From Cupriavidus taiwanensis LMG 19424 (GTDB taxonomy: Bacteria > Pseudomonadota > Gammaproteobacteria > Burkholderiales > Burkholderiaceae), in contig NC_010530.1 in assembly GCF_000069785.1 (NCBI RefSeq), positions 1,668,001-1,732,000 on the forward strand: 64,000 bases of DNA, in the 5' to 3' direction. Of the stretch, positions 40,467 through 49,176 are shown in pieces. The notes under the pieces are model-generated. The model worked only from the letters and a program-made list of their open reading frames with translations, did not search any database and was not told the DNA's origin. The position numbers and the translations under genes are program-made. Every line of letters starts with the position of its first letter. Position 1 is the stretch's first letter.

Positions 40467-41503
40467 TGCGCCGGCTCCGTCGCGGCGCTGGTGCCGGCGG
40501 CCTCGCCCGGCAGGTGGCCGAAGCAGCGCTGGTAGTACTCCGCCACCACCGGGCGCTCGGCCTCGTCGCACTTGTTCAGGAAGGTCAGCCGGAACGCGAG
40601 CGCGGGGTCGCGGAAGATCTGGCAGTTCTCGGCCCAGCTGATCACGGTGCGCGGCGACATCAGCGCCGACACATCGCCCGCGGCAAAGCCGCGCCGGGTC
40701 AGGCCGGCCAGCGCCACCATGGCATCGACCAGCGCGCGCCCGTCGGCGTCGTCCAGCTCCGGCACGCGTGCCAGCACGATGCCCGCCTCTTCTTCGTGAG
40801 GCAGGTAGTCCAGCGTCGCCACCACGTTCCAGCGGTCGATCTGCGCGTGGTTGAGCAACTGCGTGCCGTGATAGAGCCCATTGACGTTGCCGAGTCCCAC
40901 GGTGTTGGAGGTGGCAAAGAGACGGAACGAAGGATGGGGGCGGATCACGCGGTTCTGGTCCAGCAGCGTGAACTTGCCGTCGCGCTCCAGGATGCGCTGG
41001 ATCACGAACATCACGTCGGGCCGGCCCGCGTCGTATTCGTCGAAGATCAGCGCCACCGGGCGCTGCAGCGCCCACGGCACGATGCCTTCCTGGAACTCGG
41101 TGACCTGGCGGCCATCGCGCACCACGATGGCATCCTTGCCGACCAGGTCGAGCCGGCTGATATGGCCGTCGAGGTTGACGCGCACGCAGGGCCAGTTCAG
41201 CCGCGCGGCCACCTGCTCGATATGGGTCGACTTGCCGCTGCCGTGCAGGCCCTGCACCATCACGCGACGGTCGCGCATAAAACCCGACAGGATCGCCAGC
41301 GTCACCTCGGGCTGGAAGCGGTAGGCCGGATCGATCTCCGGCACGTGGTCATCGCGCTGGCTGAAAGCCGGCACCATCAGGCCGGAATCGATGCCGAACA
41401 CGCTGCGCACCGGAATCATCCGGTCCGGCTTGCCAAACTGCTCTTGCGTCACCTTGTGCTCCTCGTTGCCTCGTGGCTTCTCGCCATCCATGCCAATCGG
41501 CAC
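40463..41503 (-). CDS. CobS-like AAA+ ATPase
   Basis: This 346-residue AAA+ protein begins after a short leader with VRSVFGIDSGLMVPAFSQRDDHVPEID, typical of CobS. It has Walker A GLHGSGKST, Walker B ALIFDEYDAG, sensor FRLFATSNT and an arginine-rich C-terminal part. CobS forms a hexameric ring that works with CobT. A start at 41491 is an alternative. It lies 36 bp after the IclR gene, so the three genes may form one transcript. Confidence 0.85.
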   Translation of the reverse strand: MPIGMDGEKPRGNEEHKVTQEQFGKPDRMIPVRSVFGIDSGLMVPAFSQRDDHVPEIDPAYRFQPEVTLAILSGFMRDRRVMVQGLHGSGKSTHIEQVAARLNWPCVRVNLDGHISRLDLVGKDAIVVRDGRQVTEFQEGIVPWALQRPVALIFDEYDAGRPDVMFVIQRILERDGKFTLLDQNRVIRPHPSFRLFATSNTVGLGNVNGLYHGTQLLNHAQIDRWNVVATLDYLPHEEEAGIVLARVPELDDADGRALVDAMVALAGLTRRGFAAGDVSALMSPRTVISWAENCQIFRDPALAFRLTFLNKCDEAERPVVAEYYQRCFGHLPGEAAGTSAATEPAQ

Positions 41504-41539
41504 GGCGGCAAGCGGAGCATTTCCGCGTGACGCCGTGCG

Positions 41540-42403
41540 CTATTCGTCCTCTTCCGCGGCTTCCGTGGCCTCGGCGCCGCCCTGCCAGCTGCCGGCGCTG
41601 TCGGCCTCGATCTTCGCCAGCGCTGCCGCCGCCCGCTGCAGCGCGGGCAGCAGCTGCACCGCCTTGTCGCGCGGCACCCGCATCACCGGGGCCTGCAGCG
41701 CCAGCCCCAGGTTGGACTTGCCGCCGTCTGCCGCCGGCACCAGCACGCCGATGCAGACCAGCCCCGGCAGGAATTCCTCGTCGTCCATGGCGTAGCCGTC
41801 GCGCTTCACGCGCTCCAGTTCCGACTCCAGCTGCGCATGGTCGGTCAGCGTGTTCTGCGTGTAGCGCTCCAGCTCCACGTTGGCCAGCAGACGCTGCCGC
41901 TGCGCCGGCGCCAGCTGCGCCAGGAACAGCTTGCCGGTGGCAGAGCAGTGCGCCGGCACGCGCGAACCCGGATGCAGGTAGAAGCGCAGCGGCGCAGCGG
42001 TCTCGACGCGATCGAGGTACAGCACCTCGCCGCCGGAGAACGCGGTCAGGTTGCAGCTTTCGCCCACCTCTTCCACCAGCCGGCGCAGCACCATGTGACG
42101 CGCGCCGTGCGACGTGCTGTTGAGCAACAGGTTCTCCGCCAGCCGGCGCAGCCGCAGGCCGGTGCCGTATTGCCGCCCGTCGCCGTTGCGCTGGATCAGT
42201 CCGGCCGCCTCCAGCTGCTGCAGCATGCGGTGCAGCGTGGGCTTGGGCAGGCCGGTCTCTTCCACCAGCGCCTGCAGATTGAAGGACTGGTCCTTCTCCG
42301 CGATGACCTCGAGCAGGCCGAACAAGCGCAGCGCCGGCGTGTCTCCGTCCGGCCTGGCTTCACTTTTGGCGAAGCGCATATCGTTCATGCCTGGCTCCAT
42401 CAT
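41540..42403 (-). CDS. IclR-family transcriptional regulator
   Basis: This 287-residue protein has an N-terminal winged helix at about 20-85 (ALRLFGLLEVIAEKDQSFNLQ, then GLPKPTLHRMLQQLEAAGLI) and an IclR effector domain with YLHPGSRVPAHCSATGKLFLA and DEEFLPGLVCIGVLV. It is divergent from an amino-acid permease. The GGAAC-N5-GTTCC dyad in between is its likely binding site, and the same dyad lies before xsc. Start choice among 42403, 42400 and 42388 is uncertain. Confidence 0.9.
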   Translation of the reverse strand: MMEPGMNDMRFAKSEARPDGDTPALRLFGLLEVIAEKDQSFNLQALVEETGLPKPTLHRMLQQLEAAGLIQRNGDGRQYGTGLRLRRLAENLLLNSTSHGARHMVLRRLVEEVGESCNLTAFSGGEVLYLDRVETAAPLRFYLHPGSRVPAHCSATGKLFLAQLAPAQRQRLLANVELERYTQNTLTDHAQLESELERVKRDGYAMDDEEFLPGLVCIGVLVPAADGGKSNLGLALQAPVMRVPRDKAVQLLPALQRAAAALAKIEADSAGSWQGGAEATEAAEEDE

Positions 42404-42454
42404 AGGTAAGTTTCATTTTCAGAGTCAAATCATATCAATTATCGAAACTTCTGG

Positions 42455-42483
42455 TTGACCTTCCCGAGCAGACGGCCTACATT
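42455..42483 (+). promoter_or_regulatory. Permease promoter (-35 TTGACC, -10 TACATT)
   Basis: TTGACC (42455-42460) and TACATT (42478-42483) are 17 bp apart, the same hexamers and spacing as at the xsc promoter (21885-21913). The leader to the permease start is about 230 bp. Confidence 0.62.
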
Positions 42484-42503
42484 CCGGTTAAACAATAATT
42501 TTT

Positions 42504-42520
42504 TGGAACTTCTGGTTCCA
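42504..42520. promoter_or_regulatory. GGAAC-N5-GTTCC palindrome, likely IclR-family operator
   Basis: TGGAACTTCTGGTTCCA is a perfect 6-bp dyad with a 5-base centre, 21 bp after the -10. It shares its arms and position with the dyad at 21935-21949. Confidence 0.58.
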
Positions 42521-42722
42521 TTTTTTAAGCGAACACCGGAGACAAGTCGACATGTACGGATAGGCCATCCTCTCCCGGGATTGCAAATACTGAACGACCA
42601 CGGCCCCAGGCTGGCATTTACTGCCCCGCCACCTATACCGAAGAGAAGCCGTGGCGCCTGCCTTAATCGCTGGACTGGCTGCAACGCAGTACCGACAGCA
42701 AGCGCAGCACAGGAGACACAAC

Positions 42723-44159
42723 ATGATCCAACAACCATCGTCCGGCAACGGACTATCCCACGGCCTCAAGCAACGCCACATGACCATGATCGCGCTCGGC
42801 GGCGTGATCGGCGCGGGGCTCTTTGTCGGCAGCGGCGTCGTCATCAAGTCGGCCGGCCCGGCCGCGGTCCTTTCGTTCCTGATCACCGGCCTGCTGGTGG
42901 TGCTGGTGATGCGCATGCTGGGCGAGATGGCCTGCGCCATGCCCGGCGGCGGCGGCTTCTACGAGTATGCACGCGAAGCCTGGCGCGATCGCCCGGCGGT
43001 GGGCAACCTGGCTGGCTTCCTGACCGGCTGGATGTACTGGTACTTCTGGGTCATCGTGGTGGCACTCGAAGCGGTGGCGGGGGCGGACCTGGTGCGTTAC
43101 TGGCTGCCCGACGTGCCAAACTGGATCATCAGCCTGGTGCTGCTGGTGATGCTGACGCTGACCAACCTGGTATCGGTCAAGTCCTTCGGCGAGTTCGAAT
43201 TCTGGTTCGCCTCGATCAAGGTGGCGGCGATCATGGTGTTCCTGTTCGTCGCCGGCGTCTACGTGCTGGGCCTGGCTCCCGGGTCGCACGGCATGGAGGT
43301 GGCCAACCTGACCGCCAACGGCGGCTTCATGCCCAACGGCATCGTGCCGGTGCTGACCGGCGCGGTGGCGGCCACCGGCTTCTACTTCGGCGCCGAGATC
43401 GTCACCATCGCCGCCGCCGAGACCGCCGAGCCGCAGAAGGCCGTGGCCAAGGCGACCAGCTCGGTCATCACGCGTGTGCTGGTGTTCTATGTCGGTTCGA
43501 TCCTGCTGGTGGTGTGCCTGGTGCCGTGGAATTCCACCAGCATCGCCACGCCGTACGTCAGCGCGCTGAACGTGATGGGCGTGCCGGCGGCCGCGCAGAT
43601 CATGAACGCGATCGTGCTGACCGCGGTGCTGTCGGCGCTGAACTCGGGCCTGTACGCTTCCTCGCGCATGCTGTTTGCGCTGACGCGCCGCGGCGACGCA
43701 CCGCAGTCGCTGGCCCGCGTCAGCCGCAACGGCGTGCCGGTGCGCGCCATCCTGGTGGCGACGCTGTTCGGCTACGGCGCGGTGGTGATGTCCTATGTCT
43801 CGCCTGATACGGTGTTCGCCTTCCTGGTGAATTCGTACGGCACGGTGGCGATCTTCGTCTACATCCTGATCGCGATCTCGCAGCTGCGCCTGCGTTCGCG
43901 GCTGGAGCGCGAGGCCCCCGGCCAGCTGCGGGTGCGCATGTGGTGCTACCCGTACCTCACCTATGTCGCGATCCTGGGCATGCTGGGCATCGTGGTCGCC
44001 ATGGCCTTTATCCCCGACCAGCGCACGCCGCTTGCGCTGGGGGTCATCAGCCTGCTGATCCTGCTGATTGCCTACGGCGCGCGGCAACTGTTTCGCCGTG
44101 GCGCCGAGCCGGTAGTGCCGCTGGCCGAAATGCCAAGGCCTGACCTCCACAAGTATTGA
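42723..44159 (+). CDS. Amino-acid permease, APC superfamily (GabP/AroP type)
   Basis: This 478-residue transporter starts with KQRHMTMIALGGVIGAGLFVGSG, the APC first-helix motif, and has twelve predicted helices. GFYFGAEIVTIAAAETAEPQKAVAKA is the conserved loop after helix 6. It should import an amino acid or GABA with protons. ATG 42723 follows AGGAGACAC. A MocR-type regulator follows downstream, and an IclR regulator lies divergent, so it may answer to two signals. Confidence 0.9.
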   Translation: MIQQPSSGNGLSHGLKQRHMTMIALGGVIGAGLFVGSGVVIKSAGPAAVLSFLITGLLVVLVMRMLGEMACAMPGGGGFYEYAREAWRDRPAVGNLAGFLTGWMYWYFWVIVVALEAVAGADLVRYWLPDVPNWIISLVLLVMLTLTNLVSVKSFGEFEFWFASIKVAAIMVFLFVAGVYVLGLAPGSHGMEVANLTANGGFMPNGIVPVLTGAVAATGFYFGAEIVTIAAAETAEPQKAVAKATSSVITRVLVFYVGSILLVVCLVPWNSTSIATPYVSALNVMGVPAAAQIMNAIVLTAVLSALNSGLYASSRMLFALTRRGDAPQSLARVSRNGVPVRAILVATLFGYGAVVMSYVSPDTVFAFLVNSYGTVAIFVYILIAISQLRLRSRLEREAPGQLRVRMWCYPYLTYVAILGMLGIVVAMAFIPDQRTPLALGVISLLILLIAYGARQLFRRGAEPVVPLAEMPRPDLHKY

Positions 44160-44170
44160 TGTGCCACGCG

Positions 44171-44197
44171 GCGCGCCAGTGCAGTAAGCTGGCGCGC
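44171..44197 (+). terminator. Hairpin after permease gene
   Basis: GCGCGCCAG (44171-44179) pairs with CTGGCGCGC (44189-44197) around a 9-base loop, 11 bp after the permease stop. The following TGTGTCGTTT is a poor U-tract, so this is a weak or Rho-aided terminator. Confidence 0.5.
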
Positions 44198-44235
44198 TGT
44201 GTCGTTTGCAGTGTCGTTGTTTTTGCCCCCGCACC

Positions 44236-45798
44236 ATGAGCCTCAAGTCCCCCGCCACGATGTGGTCCCAGCTGTTCCAGCAGCACGCCCTGTCGGGCCT
44301 GAGCCTGCAGGGCAAGATCCGGCAGATGCTGGTCTCGGCCATCCTCGACGAGCAGCTGCCGCAAGGCGAACCGCTGCCGAGCAGCCGCGAGCTGTCGGCG
44401 CAGCTGCGCGTGGCGCGCAACACGGTGGTGCTGGCCTACCAGCAGCTGGTCGACGAGGGCTACCTGGTCGCGCGCGAGCGCAGCGGCTACTTCGTCAACC
44501 CCGGCATCCTCGGCACCCGCGTCAGCGGCGTGGCCTCGCTGCGCGGCGAGCCGGTGCCGGCGCGCGCGGGCGAGCCCGACTGGGAACGGCGTTTCGTGTT
44601 CCGCCCCACGCAGCAGCGCAATATCGTCAAGCGCGCCAACTGGCGCGACTACCCCTACCCCTTCATCTACGGCCAGTACGACCCGGCGCTGTTCCCCACC
44701 GCGGACTGGCGCGAATGCTGCCTGAAGGCGCTGAGCGTGCTCGACATCCACGACTGGGCCCAGGACATGATCCTGCGCGACGACGAGTCGCTGGTGCAGC
44801 AGATCCGCACCCGCGTGCTGCCGCGCCGCGGGGTCTGGGCCGGCACCGACGAGATCGTGGTCACCGTAGGCGCGCAGCAGGCGCTGTACCTGCTGGCCGA
44901 CCTGCTGGTCAGCCCCGACACGCCGGTGGGCATCGAGGACCCCGGCTATCCGGACGCGCGCAATATCTTCGGCTCGCACACGTCGAACCTGGTGCCGCTG
45001 CCGGTCGATGACGGGGGCCTGATGCTGTCCGATGCGCAGCGCGCGTGCGACTACGTCTACGTGACCCCGGGCCACCAGTGCCCGACCACCGTCACCATGC
45101 CGCTGGCGCGGCGCCAGGCGCTGCTGCGGCAGGCCGAGGAAGCCGACTTCGTGCTGATCGAGGACGACTACGAGGCCGAGAGCCGCTTCGAAGGCGATCC
45201 CACGCCCACGCTCAAGAGCCTGGACCGCAGCAACCGCGTGATCTACGTCGGCAGCCTGTCCAAGAGCCTGGCGCCGGGCCTGCGCATCGGCTACATCGTC
45301 GGCCCGGCCGCGCTGATCGCGGAGCTGCGCGGCGCGCGCCGGCTGATGCTGCGGCATCCGTCTGCTTATATCCAGCGCGCGTTCTCGCTGTTCCTGTCGC
45401 TCGGCCACTATGACGCGCACCTGCGCCGGCTCGCCGCCGCGCACCGCGAGCGCGCCGAAGCGGTGCTGGCCGCGCTGGCCGCGCATATGCCGGATTTCCA
45501 TGCGGTGCCCATCGCCGGCGGGGCCTCCTGCTGGATCGAAGGGCCGTCCTGGCTCGACGCCGATGCACTGGCGCGGCTGGCGGAGCTGCAAGGCGTGCTG
45601 ATCGAGCCCGGCAGCGTCTTCTTCATGGCCGAGCCCGCGCCGCGCAACGGCTTCCGGCTGGGCTACTCGTCGATCTCGCTGGACCGCATCGAGCCCGGCA
45701 TCCGCGTGCTGGCCGGCGTCGCGCGTGAACTGCAGGCCACCGCGGGCAGCGCAACGCCCCCCGCCGCCGTCACTTCCCGAGCCCGCCCCGCCGCCTGA
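44236..45798 (+). CDS. MocR/GabR-type regulator (GntR HTH fused to aminotransferase fold)
   Basis: This 520-residue protein has a GntR winged helix at about 25-95 (LPSSRELSAQLRVARNTVVLAYQQL) and a class I aminotransferase-like domain. The PLP lysine is in YVGSLSKSLAPGLRIGY, the aromatic stacking region in VTVGAQQALYLLADLL, and the Asp in EDPGYPDARN. GabR uses PLP and GABA as effectors. It lies between the permease and an FAD oxidase of the PuuB type, so it probably controls GABA or polyamine use. Confidence 0.9.
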   Translation: MSLKSPATMWSQLFQQHALSGLSLQGKIRQMLVSAILDEQLPQGEPLPSSRELSAQLRVARNTVVLAYQQLVDEGYLVARERSGYFVNPGILGTRVSGVASLRGEPVPARAGEPDWERRFVFRPTQQRNIVKRANWRDYPYPFIYGQYDPALFPTADWRECCLKALSVLDIHDWAQDMILRDDESLVQQIRTRVLPRRGVWAGTDEIVVTVGAQQALYLLADLLVSPDTPVGIEDPGYPDARNIFGSHTSNLVPLPVDDGGLMLSDAQRACDYVYVTPGHQCPTTVTMPLARRQALLRQAEEADFVLIEDDYEAESRFEGDPTPTLKSLDRSNRVIYVGSLSKSLAPGLRIGYIVGPAALIAELRGARRLMLRHPSAYIQRAFSLFLSLGHYDAHLRRLAAAHRERAEAVLAALAAHMPDFHAVPIAGGASCWIEGPSWLDADALARLAELQGVLIEPGSVFFMAEPAPRNGFRLGYSSISLDRIEPGIRVLAGVARELQATAGSATPPAAVTSRARPAA

Positions 45799-45937
45799 GC
45801 GCGGCCCGGCCGCGCCTGCGCCGCTGGCCCAAGCGATAGTCCCGAACTGGCGCTACAGCGCCGCGGCCGGTTTCCCTATCCTCGAGTCATGGCCAGTTCC
45901 ACACGGACCGGCCCACAACACTCACGGAGACCAAGCC

Positions 45938-46339
45938 ATGTCCAAGGACAATACCGCCGCCGGCATCGAACTGCTGCAAGCCTTCAACGACGCCTGGAAC
46001 CGCCACGATATCGACGCGCTGATGGCCTGCATGGCCGATGATTGCGTCTTCCACGGCGTGGCCGGCCCTGACCTGCTCGGCCGCAGCTTCGTCGGCCGCG
46101 AGGCGGTGCGCGAAGGCTTCCAGCTGGCCTGGCAGACCTTCCCCGATGCGCAATGGGTCGATGGCGACCACTTTGTCGTCGGCGACCGCGGCGTCAGCGA
46201 ATCCACCTTCCGCGGCACCCGCGCCGACGGCGCGCGCATCGAAGCGCGCATGGTCGACGTGTTCACCTTCCGCGGCGGCAAGATCGCGGTGAAGAACGCC
46301 TACCGCAAGGACCGCCCGCCGGTGGCAGCCGTAGCCTGA
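45938..46339 (+). CDS. NTF2-like (SnoaL/ketosteroid-isomerase fold) protein
   Basis: This 133-residue protein has the cone-shaped NTF2-like pattern: LLQAFNDAWNRHDIDALMACMADDCVFHG, GREAVREGF, and a beta sheet ending VDVFTFRGGKIAVKNAYRK. Family members are small enzymes or binding proteins; the task here is unknown. It is 16 bp upstream of an FAD oxidase gene. Upstream, GAACTGGC (45844-45851) faces GCCAGTTC (45892-45899) across the likely promoter, a candidate site for the preceding MocR regulator. Confidence 0.8.
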   Translation: MSKDNTAAGIELLQAFNDAWNRHDIDALMACMADDCVFHGVAGPDLLGRSFVGREAVREGFQLAWQTFPDAQWVDGDHFVVGDRGVSESTFRGTRADGARIEARMVDVFTFRGGKIAVKNAYRKDRPPVAAVA

Positions 46340-46355
46340 AGCGAGGAGACGCGCC

Positions 46356-47801
46356 ATGCAAGCCGTAGCCCCCCGCAGCAGCCTCCTGGCCGGCGAGCAG
46401 TCGACCGCCCCGACCCGGCCGTACGACCCCGCCTACGATCCGCTGCACACGCCCACGCCCGGCCATGGCCGGGAATACGCCCCAACTTACTGGATCGGCA
46501 CCGCGGGAGAGCCGCCCGCCGACGACGGCCCGATCACGCATGACATCGATGTCGACGTGGCCATCATCGGCTCCGGCTTCACCGGCCTGACCTGCGCCAT
46601 CTTCCTGGCGCAGGAATACGGCATCAAGGCCACCGTGCTCGAGGCCAACCGCGTCAGCTGGGGCTGCAGCACGCGCAACGGCGGCCAGGCGCAATGCGCG
46701 TCGGGCCGGCTCAAGCGCTCGCAGTGGATCCAGCGCTACGGCCTCGATACCGCGCTGCGCCTGCACCAGGAGGTCTGCGACGGCATGGAGACCTTCAAGG
46801 GGCTGATCAAGGACATCGACTGCGATCCGCAGCCCGGCGGCCACCTGTATATCGCGCACCGCGACAAGGTAATGCCCGCGCTGGAGAAGGAAGCGAAAAT
46901 CCTGCGCGAGGTGTTCAACTACGACGCGCGCATCCTTGACGCCGACACCGTGCGGCGCGAATACGTCGACGACAAGGAAGCCGCGGGCGCGATGCACGAG
47001 CCCGAGGGCATCGGCATCCATGCCGGCAAGCTCGCCTTCGGCTACCTGCGCCGCGCGCGCGCGCTTGGCGCGAAGGTGCATCCGTCCAGCCCCGTGACCG
47101 GCTGGGAAACGCGCAACGGCGTGCACTACCTGCGCACCCCCGGCGGCATCGTGCGCGCGCGCGCCGTGGGCGTGGCCACCGGCGGCTATACCTCGCAGTC
47201 GCTGCACCGCGAGCTGAAGAACCGGCTGTTCCCGATCCTGTCGAACTCCATCGTCACACGCCCGCTCACGGCGGACGAGCTGGCCGCGTGCAACTTCCGC
47301 ACCACGCAGGTCATCACCGACACCCGCATCCTGCGCCACTACTACCGGCTGATGCCCGACGGCCGCCTGCAGATCGGCAGCCGCAGCGCCATCACCGGCA
47401 ACGATGCTCCGCAAGACCAGTACAAGCAGAAGCTGATCGCGGACATGCACCGCAAATTCCCCGCGCTGCAGGGCATCCAGATCGACTATTCCTGGTGGGG
47501 CTGGGTCGACGTCAGCCACGACATGATGCCGCGCATCACCCAGCCCGACCCGGCGCAGTCGATCTACTACGCCATGGGCTACGGCGGCAACGGCGTGATG
47601 TATTCCGCCCAGGCCGGCAAGCGCCTGGCGGCGCTGATCGCCGGCAAGTCCTCGGCGCTGCCGGAACTGCCCATCTTCCGCTCGCCGCTGCCGTTCCCCA
47701 ACGTGCGCGAGATGGTCGAATCGCAGATGTTCGCGCCGTTCCGGAGGTTGGGACAGCGGGTGCTGTATCACTGGTATCACTGGAAGGACGACGTGTTCTG
47801 A
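46356..47801 (+). CDS. FAD-dependent amine oxidase, PuuB-like (DAO family)
   Basis: This 481-residue flavoprotein has the dinucleotide fold VDVAIIGSGFTGLTCAIFLAQ near residue 70, then STRNGGQAQCASG and a C-terminal YYAMGYGGNGVMYSAQAGK. This arrangement fits gamma-glutamylputrescine oxidase and related enzymes that oxidise primary or secondary amines to aldehydes with release of ammonia and peroxide. The long N-terminal arm with YAPTYW is usual in that group. Presence after a GabR-like regulator and NTF2-like gene supports polyamine or GABA metabolism. The exact amine is unknown. Confidence 0.85.
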   Translation: MQAVAPRSSLLAGEQSTAPTRPYDPAYDPLHTPTPGHGREYAPTYWIGTAGEPPADDGPITHDIDVDVAIIGSGFTGLTCAIFLAQEYGIKATVLEANRVSWGCSTRNGGQAQCASGRLKRSQWIQRYGLDTALRLHQEVCDGMETFKGLIKDIDCDPQPGGHLYIAHRDKVMPALEKEAKILREVFNYDARILDADTVRREYVDDKEAAGAMHEPEGIGIHAGKLAFGYLRRARALGAKVHPSSPVTGWETRNGVHYLRTPGGIVRARAVGVATGGYTSQSLHRELKNRLFPILSNSIVTRPLTADELAACNFRTTQVITDTRILRHYYRLMPDGRLQIGSRSAITGNDAPQDQYKQKLIADMHRKFPALQGIQIDYSWWGWVDVSHDMMPRITQPDPAQSIYYAMGYGGNGVMYSAQAGKRLAALIAGKSSALPELPIFRSPLPFPNVREMVESQMFAPFRRLGQRVLYHWYHWKDDVF

Positions 47802-47856
47802 AGGTGCGGCGCGGCTTGCCGAGCACGACTGCGTTTGCCACCGCCCAGCGTGATCG

Positions 47857-47887
47857 CTCCCCTCTCCCGCCCGGCGGGAGAGGGGAG
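47857..47887. repeat. Palindromic repeat, half unit (copy 4)
   Basis: CTCCCCTCTCCCGC-CCG-GCGGGAGAGGGGAG is a 14-bp perfect dyad. It is followed by CAAACA, as is copy 1. It lies 55 bp after the FAD oxidase stop and may act as a terminator or as a 3' end stabiliser. Confidence 0.8.
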
Positions 47888-48072
47888 CAAACAGTCAGCG
47901 CGGTTGCGCCGAAGCACAGCCTATAGGGCCTGCATATTGTCAGACCGCCACCGACACCCGAACCAGCCCCCACCGCCTCCACACCGCGTGGCTTAGCGCA
48001 GTATGATGCCCAGGTCTCCCTCCGCGGGAGCATCGCGGCCGCGCACCGGCTGCAGTGCATCAGGAGGCACGC

Positions 48073-49176
48073 TTGGAAACCACCCGGCAGCTCCCAGACT
48101 CCGCCAGCCCCGGCGACCTGATCGTTGCCCGCCCGGAAGGCCTCTATTGCCCGCCCGGCGATTTCTACATCGATCCATGGCGCCCGGTCGAGCGCGCCGT
48201 TATCACGCACGCGCACTCCGACCATGCCCGCTTCGGCCATGCGCACTATCTGTGTGCCGCGCCCGGCCGCGGCGTGCTGCTGGCGCGGCTGCCTGGCATC
48301 CAACTCGACACCCTGCGCTACGGCGAACGCATTACCCACCATGGCGTTACGCTGAGCCTGCATCCGGCCGGGCATGTGCTGGGCTCTGCGCAGGTGCGGC
48401 TGGAGCATGGCGGGCAGGTCTGGGTGGCCTCGGGCGACTACAAGCTGGAAGCCGACGGCACCTGCGACCCGTTCGAGCCGGTGCCCTGCGACACCTTCAT
48501 CACCGAAAGCACCTTCGGCCTGCCGATCTACCGCTGGCCGCCGCAGGCCACGCTGATGGCCGAGATTTTCGACTGGTGGCAGGCCAATTCCCGCGTCGGG
48601 CGGGCCAGCATCGTCTACGCCTATACCTTCGGCAAGGCGCAGCGCATCCTGCACGGCCTGCTGCGGCATGCCGGTGGCGATGGCATGCCTGGGCCGGTGA
48701 TCGTGCATGGCGCGCTGACGCAGCTCAACGCCGCCTATGCCGAGGCCGGCGTCGCGCTTCCGCCGATGGCGCTGGCCACCGAGCTGCCGGCGCGCAGCCC
48801 GCTGCTGCGCCAGGCGCTGGTGGTGGCGCCGCCATCGGCACAACGTTCGCCTTGGCTGCGGCGTTTCGGCGATGCCTCCGATGCCTTCGCCAGCGGCTGG
48901 ATGCAGCTGCGCGGCACGCGCCGCCGCCGGGGCGTGGACCGAGGCTTCGCGCTGTCCGACCATGCCGACTGGCCCGGTCTGCTGCAGGCGATCAGCGCCA
49001 CCGGCGCCGCACGCATCATCGTGACCCACGGCAACGTGCCGGTGATGGTGCGCTATCTGAGCGAGCGCGGCTGGCAGGCGCAGGCCTTCGATACCGAGTA
49101 CGGCGACGACGATGAAGCGGCGCGCGCAGAGCTGGCGCCGTCGGCCGAAGCGGGCCAGGAAGAGGCCGCGCCATGA
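48073..49176 (+). CDS. Ligase-associated metallo-beta-lactamase-fold DNA exonuclease
   Basis: This 367-residue protein has the metal motif [11 protein letters not shown] and further ligands in [20 protein letters not shown], and HADW, as in beta-CASP-like nucleases of the SNM1/Artemis group. It should process DNA ends in the cytoplasm. The start is TTG 48073, since AGGAGG lies five bases before it; a GTG at 48055 is the alternative. The stop overlaps the ligase start. It heads a four-gene repair operon. Confidence 0.87.
   Translation: METTRQLPDSASPGDLIVARPEGLYCPPGDFYIDPWRPVERAVITHAHSDHARFGHAHYLCAAPGRGVLLARLPGIQLDTLRYGERITHHGVTLSLHPAGHVLGSAQVRLEHGGQVWVASGDYKLEADGTCDPFEPVPCDTFITESTFGLPIYRWPPQATLMAEIFDWWQANSRVGRASIVYAYTFGKAQRILHGLLRHAGGDGMPGPVIVHGALTQLNAAYAEAGVALPPMALATELPARSPLLRQALVVAPPSAQRSPWLRRFGDASDAFASGWMQLRGTRRRRGVDRGFALSDHADWPGLLQAISATGAARIIVTHGNVPVMVRYLSERGWQAQAFDTEYGDDDEAARAELAPSAEAGQEEAAP

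Larger units (their letters stand above)
42404..42722. other. 319-bp divergent control region
   Basis: No gene is seen between the IclR and permease starts. The first 120 bp are AT-rich and hold the promoter and dyad listed separately. GAAACTTCTGGTT at 42444-42456 repeats most of the dyad GGAACTTCTGGTTCC 60 bp further on, so a second, weaker binding site may overlap the -35. The remaining 180 bp form a long leader with no clear structure. Confidence 0.55.

Noticed and set aside
38745..41075. 776-codon frame as one large CobT-like protein
   Set aside because: The first 203 codons overlap the CobS-like gene in another frame; ATG 40466 with ATGA overlap gives the normal CobT start.
45799..45815. 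GCGCGGCCCGGCCGCGC hairpin after the MocR gene as terminator
   Set aside because: Such short GC dyads are common in this DNA by chance, and no U-tract follows.
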